The notes under the pieces were generated by a model, which saw only the letters and a list, made by a program, of their open reading frames with translations, had not been told where the DNA came from and made no database searches. The translations under genes were made by a program, and so were the position numbers. DNA of 37,921 nt from Desulfuromonadales bacterium. GTDB lineage: Bacteria; Desulfobacterota; Desulfuromonadia; Desulfuromonadales; DASPGW01. This document shows, in pieces, positions 26,423-33,655 of this stretch; position 1 is the first letter of the stretch, and the number at the start of each line of letters is the position of its first letter. Where the stretch lies: NCBI GenBank assembly GCA_035620395.1, contig DASPGW010000189.1, positions 1 through 37,921 of the forward strand. The letters are read 5' to 3'.

Positions 26423-27784
26423 TCAAGGGTAGTTGATGGAACCTTTCACTAGGACCGGGATGGAAGCCAGCACTCCGAAATTGCTGCCCCCCGTCCCGCC
26501 CAGAGGTTCCTTGAATTCGCAGGAAGGGAGTGCGTAGATGGTTTTGGCGTAATAGTGGTCATAGGCAGGGATCCCCGGAGAGATCTCCAGGTCGAAGTGG
26601 TCGACGAAACTGTCCCAGCGCGCTTTGCCGGTCAGGGAAGAGCCGTCCCAGTCCTGCATCCTGGTCGGAAGGTCTGTGTATTTCTGCTCTTCATTTTGCG
26701 GGAAATTGCGGGTGATCAGAATGATGTCGATAGTCACGGCGCCGATGATTTTTTTGCAACCGGTGATGTTGCCGGTCATGGTGTCTGAGCCCTCGACGCA
26801 GTCCACCACGGGAAGGGTAAGCCGCCAGGGCTGATCGCGGATCGGGCCGAGGTCCGGGTTGAATCCGCCGCAGTTTCTGATGTCGGAGAAGATGTTGTCG
26901 TTCTGCCCGCCGCCGACCGAAATGCCTACCCCGCCGGGGATTCTCATGGGGTTGGAGCCGTCGCAATCACTCGGATAATTGATGAGCCCCATTAGGTCGC
27001 TGTTGTTGACATTGTCCGTGCAGCCGACCGAGAAGTTCGTCCAGGCGCCGGTGTTGGAGTCTTCCTTGGAGGCGCTGTTGATCATGCGCCCCTTGCCGCA
27101 GGAATAGAGTCCGTTTTCGTCGAGGATGCTTTCTTCGCAAATGGCGATCGGCTGGTCGAACACGCTCTCCTCGAAGGATCCACCTGCAAAGCCGACATAT
27201 GCCACTGCCTCGGCCTGCATGGCGAAATTCTCGTAGCCGAGGAGCCGGGCGAAGAAAGAGGGGGCCGGTGTGCCCTCGCGGTGCGTGACGACTCGGACGG
27301 CGTTGATGAAAGCGGGCCTGCCGGCCTGGCCATCCATTCTGTCCAGTTGGTCTTCCGTATAACTGCCGATATCGATGGGCGCTGTCTCGTCGAGGGGGTA
27401 GAATTTTCTTTCCCAGAAACTCCAGTGCCCTCTCTGCACGTCGCCGGTATTGTCGCCCGTCAGGTTGTTCACCTCAACGGCGACCTTGACGCTGGTGTTC
27501 CTGATGGCGGCCTCGCGGGCGGACTGGTTGGCTCCCGGGTTGACCCAGCCAATCTCTGCTTCGGATTCGGCGACTGGTGGTTGGTCCGCGCGGAAGTAAA
27601 GCTGGCCGGCGCCGGCAAGCGCACCGGCATCGGCGGCATTCTGCAACTCGTTCTTCACCACAACCAGGTGGCCGATGTCGACGGCCAGCGCTGCTGCGCT
27701 CAGAAAAACAATGAGGAGCAGGGCGAACAGGACGACGACGGCTCCGCCTTCGTCCTTGAGTCGATCGATTCGAAACGGTGCCAT
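26423..27784 (-). CDS. tadG: TadG-like protein with large extracytoplasmic Cys-containing domain
   Basis: A 453-residue protein with one N-terminal membrane helix (about residues 12-36, after GGAVVVLFALLLIVFLSAAA). The Tad-type motif VDIGHLVVVKNELQNAADAGALAGA follows in the first 65 residues, as in TadE/TadG-like domains. The remaining 390 residues are predicted outside the cytoplasm and contain eight cysteines, which could form disulfides. This long domain has no family I can name. GGGGAG before ATG 27784 supports that start; ATG 27814 overlaps the tadE stop and is the alternative. The gene stands between tadE and tadZ. Confidence 0.82.
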   Translation of the reverse strand: MAPFRIDRLKDEGGAVVVLFALLLIVFLSAAALAVDIGHLVVVKNELQNAADAGALAGAGQLYFRADQPPVAESEAEIGWVNPGANQSAREAAIRNTSVKVAVEVNNLTGDNTGDVQRGHWSFWERKFYPLDETAPIDIGSYTEDQLDRMDGQAGRPAFINAVRVVTHREGTPAPSFFARLLGYENFAMQAEAVAYVGFAGGSFEESVFDQPIAICEESILDENGLYSCGKGRMINSASKEDSNTGAWTNFSVGCTDNVNNSDLMGLINYPSDCDGSNPMRIPGGVGISVGGGQNDNIFSDIRNCGGFNPDLGPIRDQPWRLTLPVVDCVEGSDTMTGNITGCKKIIGAVTIDIILITRNFPQNEEQKYTDLPTRMQDWDGSSLTGKARWDSFVDHFDLEISPGIPAYDHYYAKTIYALPSCEFKEPLGGTGGSNFGVLASIPVLVKGSINYP

Positions 27785-27810
27785 GGCGCACTCCCCTTGC
27801 TGCCGGTCGT

Positions 27811-28221
27811 TCATACTCCCGGGACCTCTCTGCGCATGATCGTGCTGGTGCTCAGGTTGATGACCGGCATGGGCAGGTAAAGGAAATCATAGCTGAAGTT
27901 CACTGTGGCCCGCACATAATCCGGGTCGGACCGGTCGATGGTGAGGTCGGACAGGGTCAAAGTATCACTGCCGAAGGTGATCGGCAGGCTGCCATAGGAA
28001 TCGAAAATCTTCTGCTTGACCCTGGTGTCCCGGGCATCGTTCGCATCCGTGGTGAAAACGATTCCTTCCCGTGCCATCTCGCGGCTGGCGTTGGTGATGA
28101 TCGCCTTGTCGTAGAGGATGATGCCGAACTCTATGATGCCCAGCAGAATGAGCAGCAGCACCGGCAGGATCAAGGCGAATTCGACCAGGGCAGCGCCGTT
28201 CTCTTCGCGAATCCTCATCAT
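27811..28221 (-). CDS. tadE: TadE-like pseudopilin
   Basis: A 136-residue pseudopilin. A short leader ends at G9, followed by AALVEFALILPVLLLILLG: cleavage G9|A10 gives Glu at mature position +5 (E14), the rule for substrates of the TadV peptidase. A single hydrophobic helix is followed by a periplasmic beta-rich tail. The start at ATG 28221 has GGAAGGG before it; the frame begins at a TTG further up. Its stop overlaps an alternative start of the TadG-like gene. Confidence 0.88.
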   Translation of the reverse strand: MMRIREENGAALVEFALILPVLLLILLGIIEFGIILYDKAIITNASREMAREGIVFTTDANDARDTRVKQKIFDSYGSLPITFGSDTLTLSDLTIDRSDPDYVRATVNFSYDFLYLPMPVINLSTSTIMRREVPGV

Positions 28222-28289
28222 GGTTTCCCTTCCATCAATCGTACTCAATCCCGGCGATTGGTCGGGTCCTCTTTAGTCGTTGGTGGTTG

Positions 28290-28571
28290 CTATCTGACCC
28301 CTTGGGAGGTCAGCCCCAGTTCAAAGATTTCCGTTTCTGCCGGCTTTTCGGCGAATGTCCTGTTATATATCCCCATGACCTCTTCGGCGTTGACCCCCTC
28401 CATCCCCGTCGGGGCCTGGCCGACGTATTTGTAGTTGGGGTTAGCCACCTGCTTGTCCCAGGAGGCGAGCTGCCCCTGGCCCCACTCGCGGTCGACGTAA
28501 TAGGCCTCTTCCAAGGTGGCGCAGCCAGCGAGGAGAGCAATCGCCATCAGGGCGAAAATCAGCTTGTTCAT
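28290..28571 (-). CDS. Small lipoprotein of the tad operon
   Basis: A 93-residue precursor with a lipobox at LLAGC (C17), so about 77 residues of mature lipoprotein. The mature part begins ATLEEAYYVDREWGQG and is otherwise uncharacterised. It sits between the RcpA secretin (15 bases away) and tadE, the place where other tad clusters hold a secretin-assisting pilotin-like lipoprotein (RcpB/CpaD); this role is inferred from position only. AAGGAG precedes ATG 28571. I do not recognise a named family. Confidence 0.75.
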   Translation of the reverse strand: MNKLIFALMAIALLAGCATLEEAYYVDREWGQGQLASWDKQVANPNYKYVGQAPTGMEGVNAEEVMGIYNRTFAEKPAETEIFELGLTSQGVR

Positions 28572-28586
28572 GGTTTCTTCTCCTTG

Positions 28587-30173
28587 TCAGTTGGTGGACG
28601 CCTGGAACCCCAGTTTGCCTTCGAGACCGCCTGATTTCCCGGCGGCATCCGGTGGTTGGGGGAAGCCGTGCCGGCTCAGGGCTGACGGGTTGTCGGCAGA
28701 GCGCCGGCCCTCGAGCCGTCCTTCAATATAGAACTCATACTGGCTCGGCAACTGCATGAACTCGCCCGGGAAGCGCAGTTCTCCCTCGGCCACCGGATTG
28801 ACCAGGTGCGGAGTGACGGCGATGAGCAGATCCGTCTTCTCCTGCAGATAGCCGCTGCTGCGGAAAAGGGGGCCGAGTATGGGCAGGTCTCCCAATCCTG
28901 GAATCTTGGACACTTCTTCCCGCAGGTTGTCCTTGAGCAGACCGGCCAGGGCCAGGGTCTGGCCGTCGTAGAGTTGGACCGTGGTTTCTAGCTTGCGGGT
29001 GTTGAGGTTGGGTACCGGGAAGGTCGAGCCCAGGACGCCGGTCGGAATGAGGCTGACATCGGAGATTTCGCTGACGCTCGGCGCCACGCGCAGGCTGATC
29101 TTGCCGTCGGCCATGATGACCGGGGTGAAGCGTAGGGCGACGCCGAATTCCTTGAACTCGATGCCGGGGGTGCCGTCTTCGTCGGGAACCGGATAAGGGA
29201 ATTCTCCGCCAGCCAGGAAGCTCGCCTCCTGTCCGCTCTGGGTGACCAGGCGCGGTTCGGCCAGCACCCGGGCCAGCCCCTCGTTTTCGAGCAGAGTCAT
29301 GGCGGTGGTGAGATTGTCGACGTTTACGAAGAGGTTGGCGGCGTTGCCGGCGAAGTTCAGCAGCAGAGAGCTGGGCTGCTGGATCAGGCCATCGATCGTT
29401 CCCTCGATCACTTGGCCGACCGTGCCGCCTGGGATGACGGCTGGGAAGGGTCCTTTTTCGGTGATCTTGAGTGGGCTGACGACGCGACCGCCAGCGCTGG
29501 CGGCGCCCGTGAAGTCATTGCCGAGCTTGCCGAGACCGATGGCTGCTTGCCAGTCCTTGCTCTTGTCGCGAGCCTCCTCGGCGAACTTGACCTCGAGCAT
29601 AACCTGTTGGTTGCCGGCGACCTGCAGCAGGTTGGTGATTCCATGCCCCGAGCGCCCCGTGCCCCCTGCGGTGGAACTTTTGCCTTCGGCTTCCCTGGGC
29701 AGGAAGGTCTGGGCCAGGCGCAGAACCTTCTCCATCACCTCGGGGCCGGAGACGGTACCTGCCAGGACGACGCCGGTCTCGGAGCCGTAGACTTCGATCT
29801 GCTGGTTAGGGAAGAGCTGGCGGATCTGCTCCTTGAGGCCGGTCAGGTCGAGGCTGACGGTGACGTCGATGACCGCCCGAACGTCCTTCTTGTCTTCGTC
29901 CCAGACGGTGATGGTGCAGTAGCCAAGCTTCTGGCCGCGCACGTAGACCTTGCGCTCGGTCAGTGCCCGAGCGTGCACGATCTCCTCATCCGAGGTCAAC
30001 ACCTTCATGTTGTAGCTCGGTTTCTGAATCTCGATGATTTCCGACCCCCCGAGCTTGAGGGGGAGTATCTTCCGCTCCGTCTCCTGCTGCGCCCAGGCGA
30101 CGCCGCACAACAGAACCAGCATGGCGGCCAGGCCAATCTTGCCGGCCAATGCCCCGAAAGCAAACCGTTTCAT
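28587..30173 (-). CDS. rcpA: RcpA/CpaC outer-membrane secretin
   Basis: A 528-residue secretin that makes the outer-membrane pore for the Flp pilus. A signal peptide ends near residue 28 (GVAWAQ). An N-terminal pilus-assembly domain (about 30-105) with a YNMKVLTSDE segment and a BON-like domain (VVLAGTVSG, about 135) follow. The secretin core lies in the C-terminal half, with VTQSGQEASFLAGGEFPYPV and VQLYDGQTLALAGLLKDN. The ATG at 30173 follows TGGAGG; the frame is open to 30254 but the extra 27 residues are unlike a signal peptide. It follows cpaB by 100 bases. Confidence 0.93.
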   Translation of the reverse strand: MKRFAFGALAGKIGLAAMLVLLCGVAWAQQETERKILPLKLGGSEIIEIQKPSYNMKVLTSDEEIVHARALTERKVYVRGQKLGYCTITVWDEDKKDVRAVIDVTVSLDLTGLKEQIRQLFPNQQIEVYGSETGVVLAGTVSGPEVMEKVLRLAQTFLPREAEGKSSTAGGTGRSGHGITNLLQVAGNQQVMLEVKFAEEARDKSKDWQAAIGLGKLGNDFTGAASAGGRVVSPLKITEKGPFPAVIPGGTVGQVIEGTIDGLIQQPSSLLLNFAGNAANLFVNVDNLTTAMTLLENEGLARVLAEPRLVTQSGQEASFLAGGEFPYPVPDEDGTPGIEFKEFGVALRFTPVIMADGKISLRVAPSVSEISDVSLIPTGVLGSTFPVPNLNTRKLETTVQLYDGQTLALAGLLKDNLREEVSKIPGLGDLPILGPLFRSSGYLQEKTDLLIAVTPHLVNPVAEGELRFPGEFMQLPSQYEFYIEGRLEGRRSADNPSALSRHGFPQPPDAAGKSGGLEGKLGFQASTN

Positions 30174-30273
30174 TTCAGCCTCCAGGTGAATGTGAATTAA
30201 ATGCCAATTGCCTGACGAATCTGAAACTTTTTTGGATCCCCTCTTGCACTTCATTCCGCGCGAACGAATGTTT

Positions 30274-31104
30274 TTATCTCATGGAGAACTCGTAAGCTTC
30301 GGGCTTCTTGTCCCCCTGGATCACTTCCACTTTGAATTTGGGCGTCGGCGGCGTCACCACCCGCGGAGCGACCACGCGTGCGGGCGCAGGCCGCTTCGCT
30401 GCCACTTTTGCGGGAGCCGGGACGGGTTCTTCATCTTCCAGCGGGTTGCGCAGCACCAGGTGGATGGGGCCGAGGTTAACCTGGAGTGCGAGTTTCTCGG
30501 CCTCCTTCGAAAGTAATTCCATGGTGACGGTGCGCACCAGTTTGGCCTTGCCGTCCTCGTTGTGGGTCTCCTGGGCGACGGCCAGCACCTTGATCTTTTT
30601 CAGCAGGGTTTCCGCCTTTTTGGCATTGGGATCGTTGCCGATCTGCTGGACGCCAATCACATCGACGAAGGTGTTGGGCAGGATGAAGCCGCCGACGCCG
30701 ATGACCTCGTCGACCCGGATGGTCATGGCCCGCATGCCGGGGGCGATGATCGCCACCAGACCGGCGCCGGAGCCGGGAGCGGCCAGTTCGGCGGCCAGCA
30801 GCGGCGAACCGGCCGGAACCCTGCTCACCGCGATGCGGTCCTTGAGGGCGTCGATGCTCTCGAAGGCCCCCTTGGGGACGGTCGCCTTGGGCCAGTCGGT
30901 CAGGGTCAGGTTGGCCTCGGTGAGGCGAGTGCCAGGCGTCATGTCGACTGCGGCGATGACGACTTTGGTCAACGGCATCGATTCCTGGACCAGAACGGCC
31001 GACTGCGAGGCGCGCGCGGCGAGCCACTTGTTGACCAGGAACACGGCGGCCATGCCGAGGCCCACAGCCAGAATCAGAACAATGAAAGTGGTGTATTTCT
31101 TCAT
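30274..31104 (-). CDS. cpaB: CpaB/RcpC pilus assembly protein with SAF domain
   Basis: A 276-residue protein with a single N-terminal membrane segment (about 7-28) and then a SAF domain (about 45-115, with VVIAAVDMTPGTRL and GSPLLAAEL). A RcpC-type beta domain follows and includes MRAMTIRVDEV, LPNTFVDVIGV and VTMELLSKEAEKLALQVNLG. The tail from about 220 is rich in Pro, Ala and Val, a typical flexible linker in CpaB. CpaB/RcpC works with the secretin in the periplasm. It lies 44 bases after tadV. Confidence 0.9.
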   Translation of the reverse strand: MKKYTTFIVLILAVGLGMAAVFLVNKWLAARASQSAVLVQESMPLTKVVIAAVDMTPGTRLTEANLTLTDWPKATVPKGAFESIDALKDRIAVSRVPAGSPLLAAELAAPGSGAGLVAIIAPGMRAMTIRVDEVIGVGGFILPNTFVDVIGVQQIGNDPNAKKAETLLKKIKVLAVAQETHNEDGKAKLVRTVTMELLSKEAEKLALQVNLGPIHLVLRNPLEDEEPVPAPAKVAAKRPAPARVVAPRVVTPPTPKFKVEVIQGDKKPEAYEFSMR

Positions 31105-31148
31105 AATGTCCTCCTTTGCGATAAGCGCCTTATCGCTTCAAGTCGATT

Positions 31149-31781
31149 TCAGGAGTGCGGCAGCAGGGAAACAATGGGGCCCCAATGGACGAAGGCGAAG
31201 AAACCCAGAGCAATGGCCGCCGCGTATGGGAACCTCTGTCGTTCACGTTGGGGGTCGGGTCTGAAAGCGTCAAAATCTCTGGTATAGATGAATGCCCGCA
31301 GGGAGTTGAACGCCGCGGCCAGTTTCTGCCGAAAGTCGTGGGTGAAGCAGTAATGGAGAATCGCCAGGAAACCGCCGAAAAGGGCGGTGTAGAGGAATAT
31401 CTGGAAGATGCCGGCTGGGCCGGCCAGCGCCCCAAGGGCGGCCAGGGCCTTGACGTCTCCGGCTCCCATGCCGCCAAGGGCATAGGGCAGAATGAAGAGC
31501 GCGAGGCCAACCAGGGTGCCGAGCAGAGACCAGAGCAGGCCCCGTCCACCGGCCGCGTAGAGGTTGTAGCCCAGGCCGGCCAGCAGCAGGCTGAGGTTGA
31601 ACAGGTTCGGGATTTTCGCGAAAAGCATGTCGGTCAGGCAGATGCAGAAGAAAAAAGCGGAGGCAATGAGGACGACTGGGGTGATTCGCACCGCGTACAT
31701 GAAGTACGCGGCAACGGCCACGGCCAACAGGCCGGCCAGCAGACCGATAAAGGAAACATTGTCGTTTGCTTGAAACTTCAC
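31149..31781 (-). CDS. tadV: TadV/CpaA prepilin peptidase (A24 family)
   Basis: A 210-residue inner-membrane aspartyl protease with about six hydrophobic segments. Catalytic aspartates are D51 (CLTDMLFAKIPN) and D109 in the GxGD-type motif GMGAGDVK. It removes the leader of Flp and of the TadE-like pseudopilin. Short A24 enzymes like this lack the N-terminal methylase domain of the PilD class. It follows flp by 46 bases. Confidence 0.92.
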   Translation of the reverse strand: MKFQANDNVSFIGLLAGLLAVAVAAYFMYAVRITPVVLIASAFFFCICLTDMLFAKIPNLFNLSLLLAGLGYNLYAAGGRGLLWSLLGTLVGLALFILPYALGGMGAGDVKALAALGALAGPAGIFQIFLYTALFGGFLAILHYCFTHDFRQKLAAAFNSLRAFIYTRDFDAFRPDPQRERQRFPYAAAIALGFFAFVHWGPIVSLLPHS

Positions 31782-31827
31782 CTCATTGCCTCCATGGCAG
31801 ACTTCTCATCAATTGTTGAGGGGCACA

Positions 31828-32028
31828 CTATTGGGGGGTGGTTCCGCCTCCTCCTCCATTGGCACTGGTGAGTTCCGTGTTCGCACGCTTAAACACGGTA
31901 TCTAGGCCTCCCTTGAGCAACGTGATCGTCCCGATCAGCGCGATGGCGATCAACGCCACCATCAGCCCGTACTCGACCATCGTCGCACCTTCTTCGTCCT
32001 TCAGGAACCGTTTGACCATCTCTTTCAT
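31828..32028 (-). CDS. flp: Flp major pilin subunit (prepilin)
   Basis: A 66-residue prepilin, the major subunit of the Flp/tad pilus. The 14-residue leader ends DEEG, then cleavage gives ATMVEYG with Glu and Tyr at mature +5 and +6, the signature of Flp pilins. A hydrophobic helix (about 17-42) follows, and the tail ends in a Gly-rich stretch (GGGGG). The first gene of the tad operon; a strong ribosome site (AAGGAGGAAG) precedes ATG 32028. The long AT-rich gap upstream presumably contains its promoter. Confidence 0.95.
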   Translation of the reverse strand: MKEMVKRFLKDEEGATMVEYGLMVALIAIALIGTITLLKGGLDTVFKRANTELTSANGGGGGTTPQ

Positions 32029-32423
32029 TTCTTCCTCCTTTGGATGTGCTTGCGGGAGACCTGCTTACCCGAACTTGGCCCGCCTCCCATGGGACGCAAG
32101 TGGGAACCCATCTCATCATTCTGTACCATTGGCCTTCCCCTGTTTTGCCTTTACCTGCCGGGGTTGCCTTGGCCAGGGCCGCCCGAAAAATCTTTTTTTT
32201 CCGCTTGCTGCATTTCGGGTTGCCTTCGGGTAGCCAGGGAAGGCAGCGCGGACCCCGTATCAATAATCCATCTTGAAGTTGAGGGCCGATTCAGTCCAAT
32301 TCGCATCGGTTATTAAAACAAGGATTCTCAATTGTCTGCCGCTTGGCATATATCTCTATGAAACTTAAACTTTAAAATATCTCCAACTCTTAGTTTGTTT
32401 GATGTTTTTGAAATGTCCATGTT

Positions 32424-32445
32424 TCTGATAAAAATCTGATAAAAA
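32424..32445. repeat. Two-copy 11-base direct repeat
   Basis: TCTGATAAAAA occurs twice without a gap (32424-32434 and 32435-32445). The period is close to one helical turn, which would place identical contacts on one face of the DNA. Confidence 0.55.
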
Positions 32446-32611
32446 TCCAGCCGTTGAATTCACTGTGTTCTTTCACGTTTATGGAGTGGCAATTATTGCG
32501 CCATCGTCAAAAAAAGAGAAAAAATACCGAATAACGAGGCGATTTCACCTACTAATATGATTTTAATAATTCTATCGTTGTTGTTATGGAATAATAGTTT
32601 GAAACAAAATA

Positions 32612-32645
32612 TGTCAAATGGCGCTGACAATAAATGTCATATGAC
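32612..32645. promoter_or_regulatory. Possible operator: TGTCA-N8-TGACA and GTCATATGAC
   Basis: An inverted pair TGTCA (32612-32616) and TGACA (32625-32629) spaced by eight bases, followed by the palindrome GTCATATGAC (32636-32645). More TGTCA copies occur at 32686, 32712 and 32752, and TGACA at 32836. No regulator is identified. Confidence 0.4.
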
Positions 32646-32864
32646 TATGTAATCTCATTTGTCCTTAGTTTAATTAAGGTTACGCTGTCATTAGAATTGT
32701 TCTGATTTTTTTGTCACAAACCATATCACAATAATCTTATTACAATTGTAGTGTCAGAATTCATAGTGCAGCGCTTACATGCTTTAGTTTTAGGGGTCAT
32801 CAGCTGAATCTATGTGTACAGAGATAGTTATCGCCTGACACTGCCGCCCCTGGCGGGGTGACGT

Positions 32865-32984
32865 TTACGCGGCTTCTTCGGTTACGGTTTTCGGCTTCGG
32901 CAGGTCATCATCAAAGGCCTGATACGGTACCCGGCCATTCATGTTGCGACCCTGATGGGTCCGCTCGTAAATGATCACCCATCC
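32865..32984 (-). pseudogene. Transposase (integrase-core) C-terminal remnant
   Basis: The last 37-40 residues of this minus-strand frame contain ERTHQGRNMNGRVPYQAF, the C-terminal signature of DDE integrase-core transposases (IS481-like), and stop at 32865. The upstream part of the frame (to about 33104) does not look like a transposase, and the DDE catalytic residues are absent. A DNA segment after the stop (TGTCAGGCGATAAC on the minus strand) may be the remaining end of the element. No second end is recognisable. Confidence 0.7.
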
Positions 32985-33292
32985 CATCCTCCGTCCAGCC
33001 CAAGACAGAACGACAGAAAAGCCCCTGCAGAGGCCAGGGTCAGCCCTTCCCTGAAATCCGCCGCACCCCTCTTCGATCCAGGGGCTCAGCCGGAGGAAGG
33101 GCATTCAAAATTAGCTGAGCCTAAACCATAGCAAGGCATATGCCATGCCTTTAAGTTATTGTTTTGAAAAAGTTATTCAGGCAGGGATCGCAGAAAAGCC
33201 GCGGCATTGTTTCCAATGGAACCATTAACAGGAGGGGGAGTGTTACCACTGGGGAACACAGGCTTTAAATAGTCAAAAATCCTTGATATGTT

Positions 33293-33309
33293 TGTATCCC
33301 TTGGATACA
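33293..33309. promoter_or_regulatory. Perfect palindromic operator-like site
   Basis: TGTATCC-CTT-GGATACA is a perfect 7-base inverted repeat with a 3-base centre. It lies about 135 bases upstream of the putative cytochrome promoter, within a gene-free region. Confidence 0.4.
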
Positions 33310-33443
33310 GGCAGGCAATGTCCTGCAGCGGACCGGTGGCGTTGAGCTGGATGATCGGTCAGAATTTTGCTCCGGATTCTGGGGAAGCTAGTTTTATGAT
33401 TGGAACGAAAACGCGTTACCTGTGACCTTGCCGATGAAAAAAA

Positions 33444-33473
33444 TTGACATCGAGCGTTTGGTCGGAGTACAAG
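33444..33473 (+). promoter_or_regulatory. Promoter for the multihaem cytochrome operon
   Basis: A perfect TTGACA (33444-33449) is followed at 18 bases by TACAAG (33468-33473), four of six matches. Transcription would begin near 33480, giving a leader of about 175 bases before the ATG at 33656. Confidence 0.5.
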
Positions 33474-33511
33474 CATGCTCATTTTTCTTTTGGATTAAGA
33501 GCATCCCGTGC

Positions 33512-33598
33512 AAACTCGGGCCGGGTTTAGCTAAAAATGAAGCACAGGTCTGTAACGAATCCCGCTCTCCGATGAATAATTGAGAGCTCATTTTTATT
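33512..33598 (+). other. Possibly structured 5' leader with terminator-like hairpin
   Basis: Two hairpins can be drawn: AAACTCG-GGC-CGGGTTT (33512-33528, including one G-U pair) and GCTCTC (33564-33569) with GAGAGC (33582-33587), followed by TTTTTATT (33591-33598). The second is shaped like a weak intrinsic terminator just ahead of the start codon. No known riboswitch consensus matches. Confidence 0.3.
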
Positions 33599-33655
33599 CC
33601 AGCGATGTGCTGATCCTTTTAGATCACGAATAAAAAGAAGTGTCGGGAGTGTGGT

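Larger units (their letters stand above)
32029..32864. other. AT-rich gene-free stretch upstream of flp
   Basis: About 836 bases with no supported gene. By hand count 35 of the 120 bases at 32521-32640 are G or C (29%), and 17 of 60 at 32341-32400, compared with a clearly GC-rich window. It contains clustered TGTCA/TGACA motifs (32612-32840), an 11-base tandem repeat (32424-32445) and a palindrome CCTTA-N7-TAAGG (32663-32679). It is likely regulatory, foreign, or both. Confidence 0.7.
33105..33655. other. Gene-free stretch upstream of the multihaem cytochrome
   Basis: About 550 bases with no supported gene. It holds a 17-base palindrome (33293), a promoter (33444) and a possibly structured leader (33480-33655), each listed separately. 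Confidence 0.6.

Noticed and set aside
32866-33104. Intact 79-residue gene
   Set aside because: Only the last 37-40 residues match a transposase C-terminus; the first half is unrelated sequence, so it is a remnant rather than a functional gene.
33112-33155. GEMM-like 3' segment (CCTAAACCATAGCA) near 33119
   Set aside because: It resembles only the 3' half of the consensus; the 5' half with the GCAAA and GNRA loop is absent upstream, so chance similarity is more likely.
33500-33600. Possible c-di-GMP (GEMM-I) riboswitch ahead of the multihaem cytochrome
   Set aside because: A GCAAAC motif and GC-rich hairpin are present, but the GNRA tetraloop, the ACGCAAAGC stretch and the second stem in the right order are missing.
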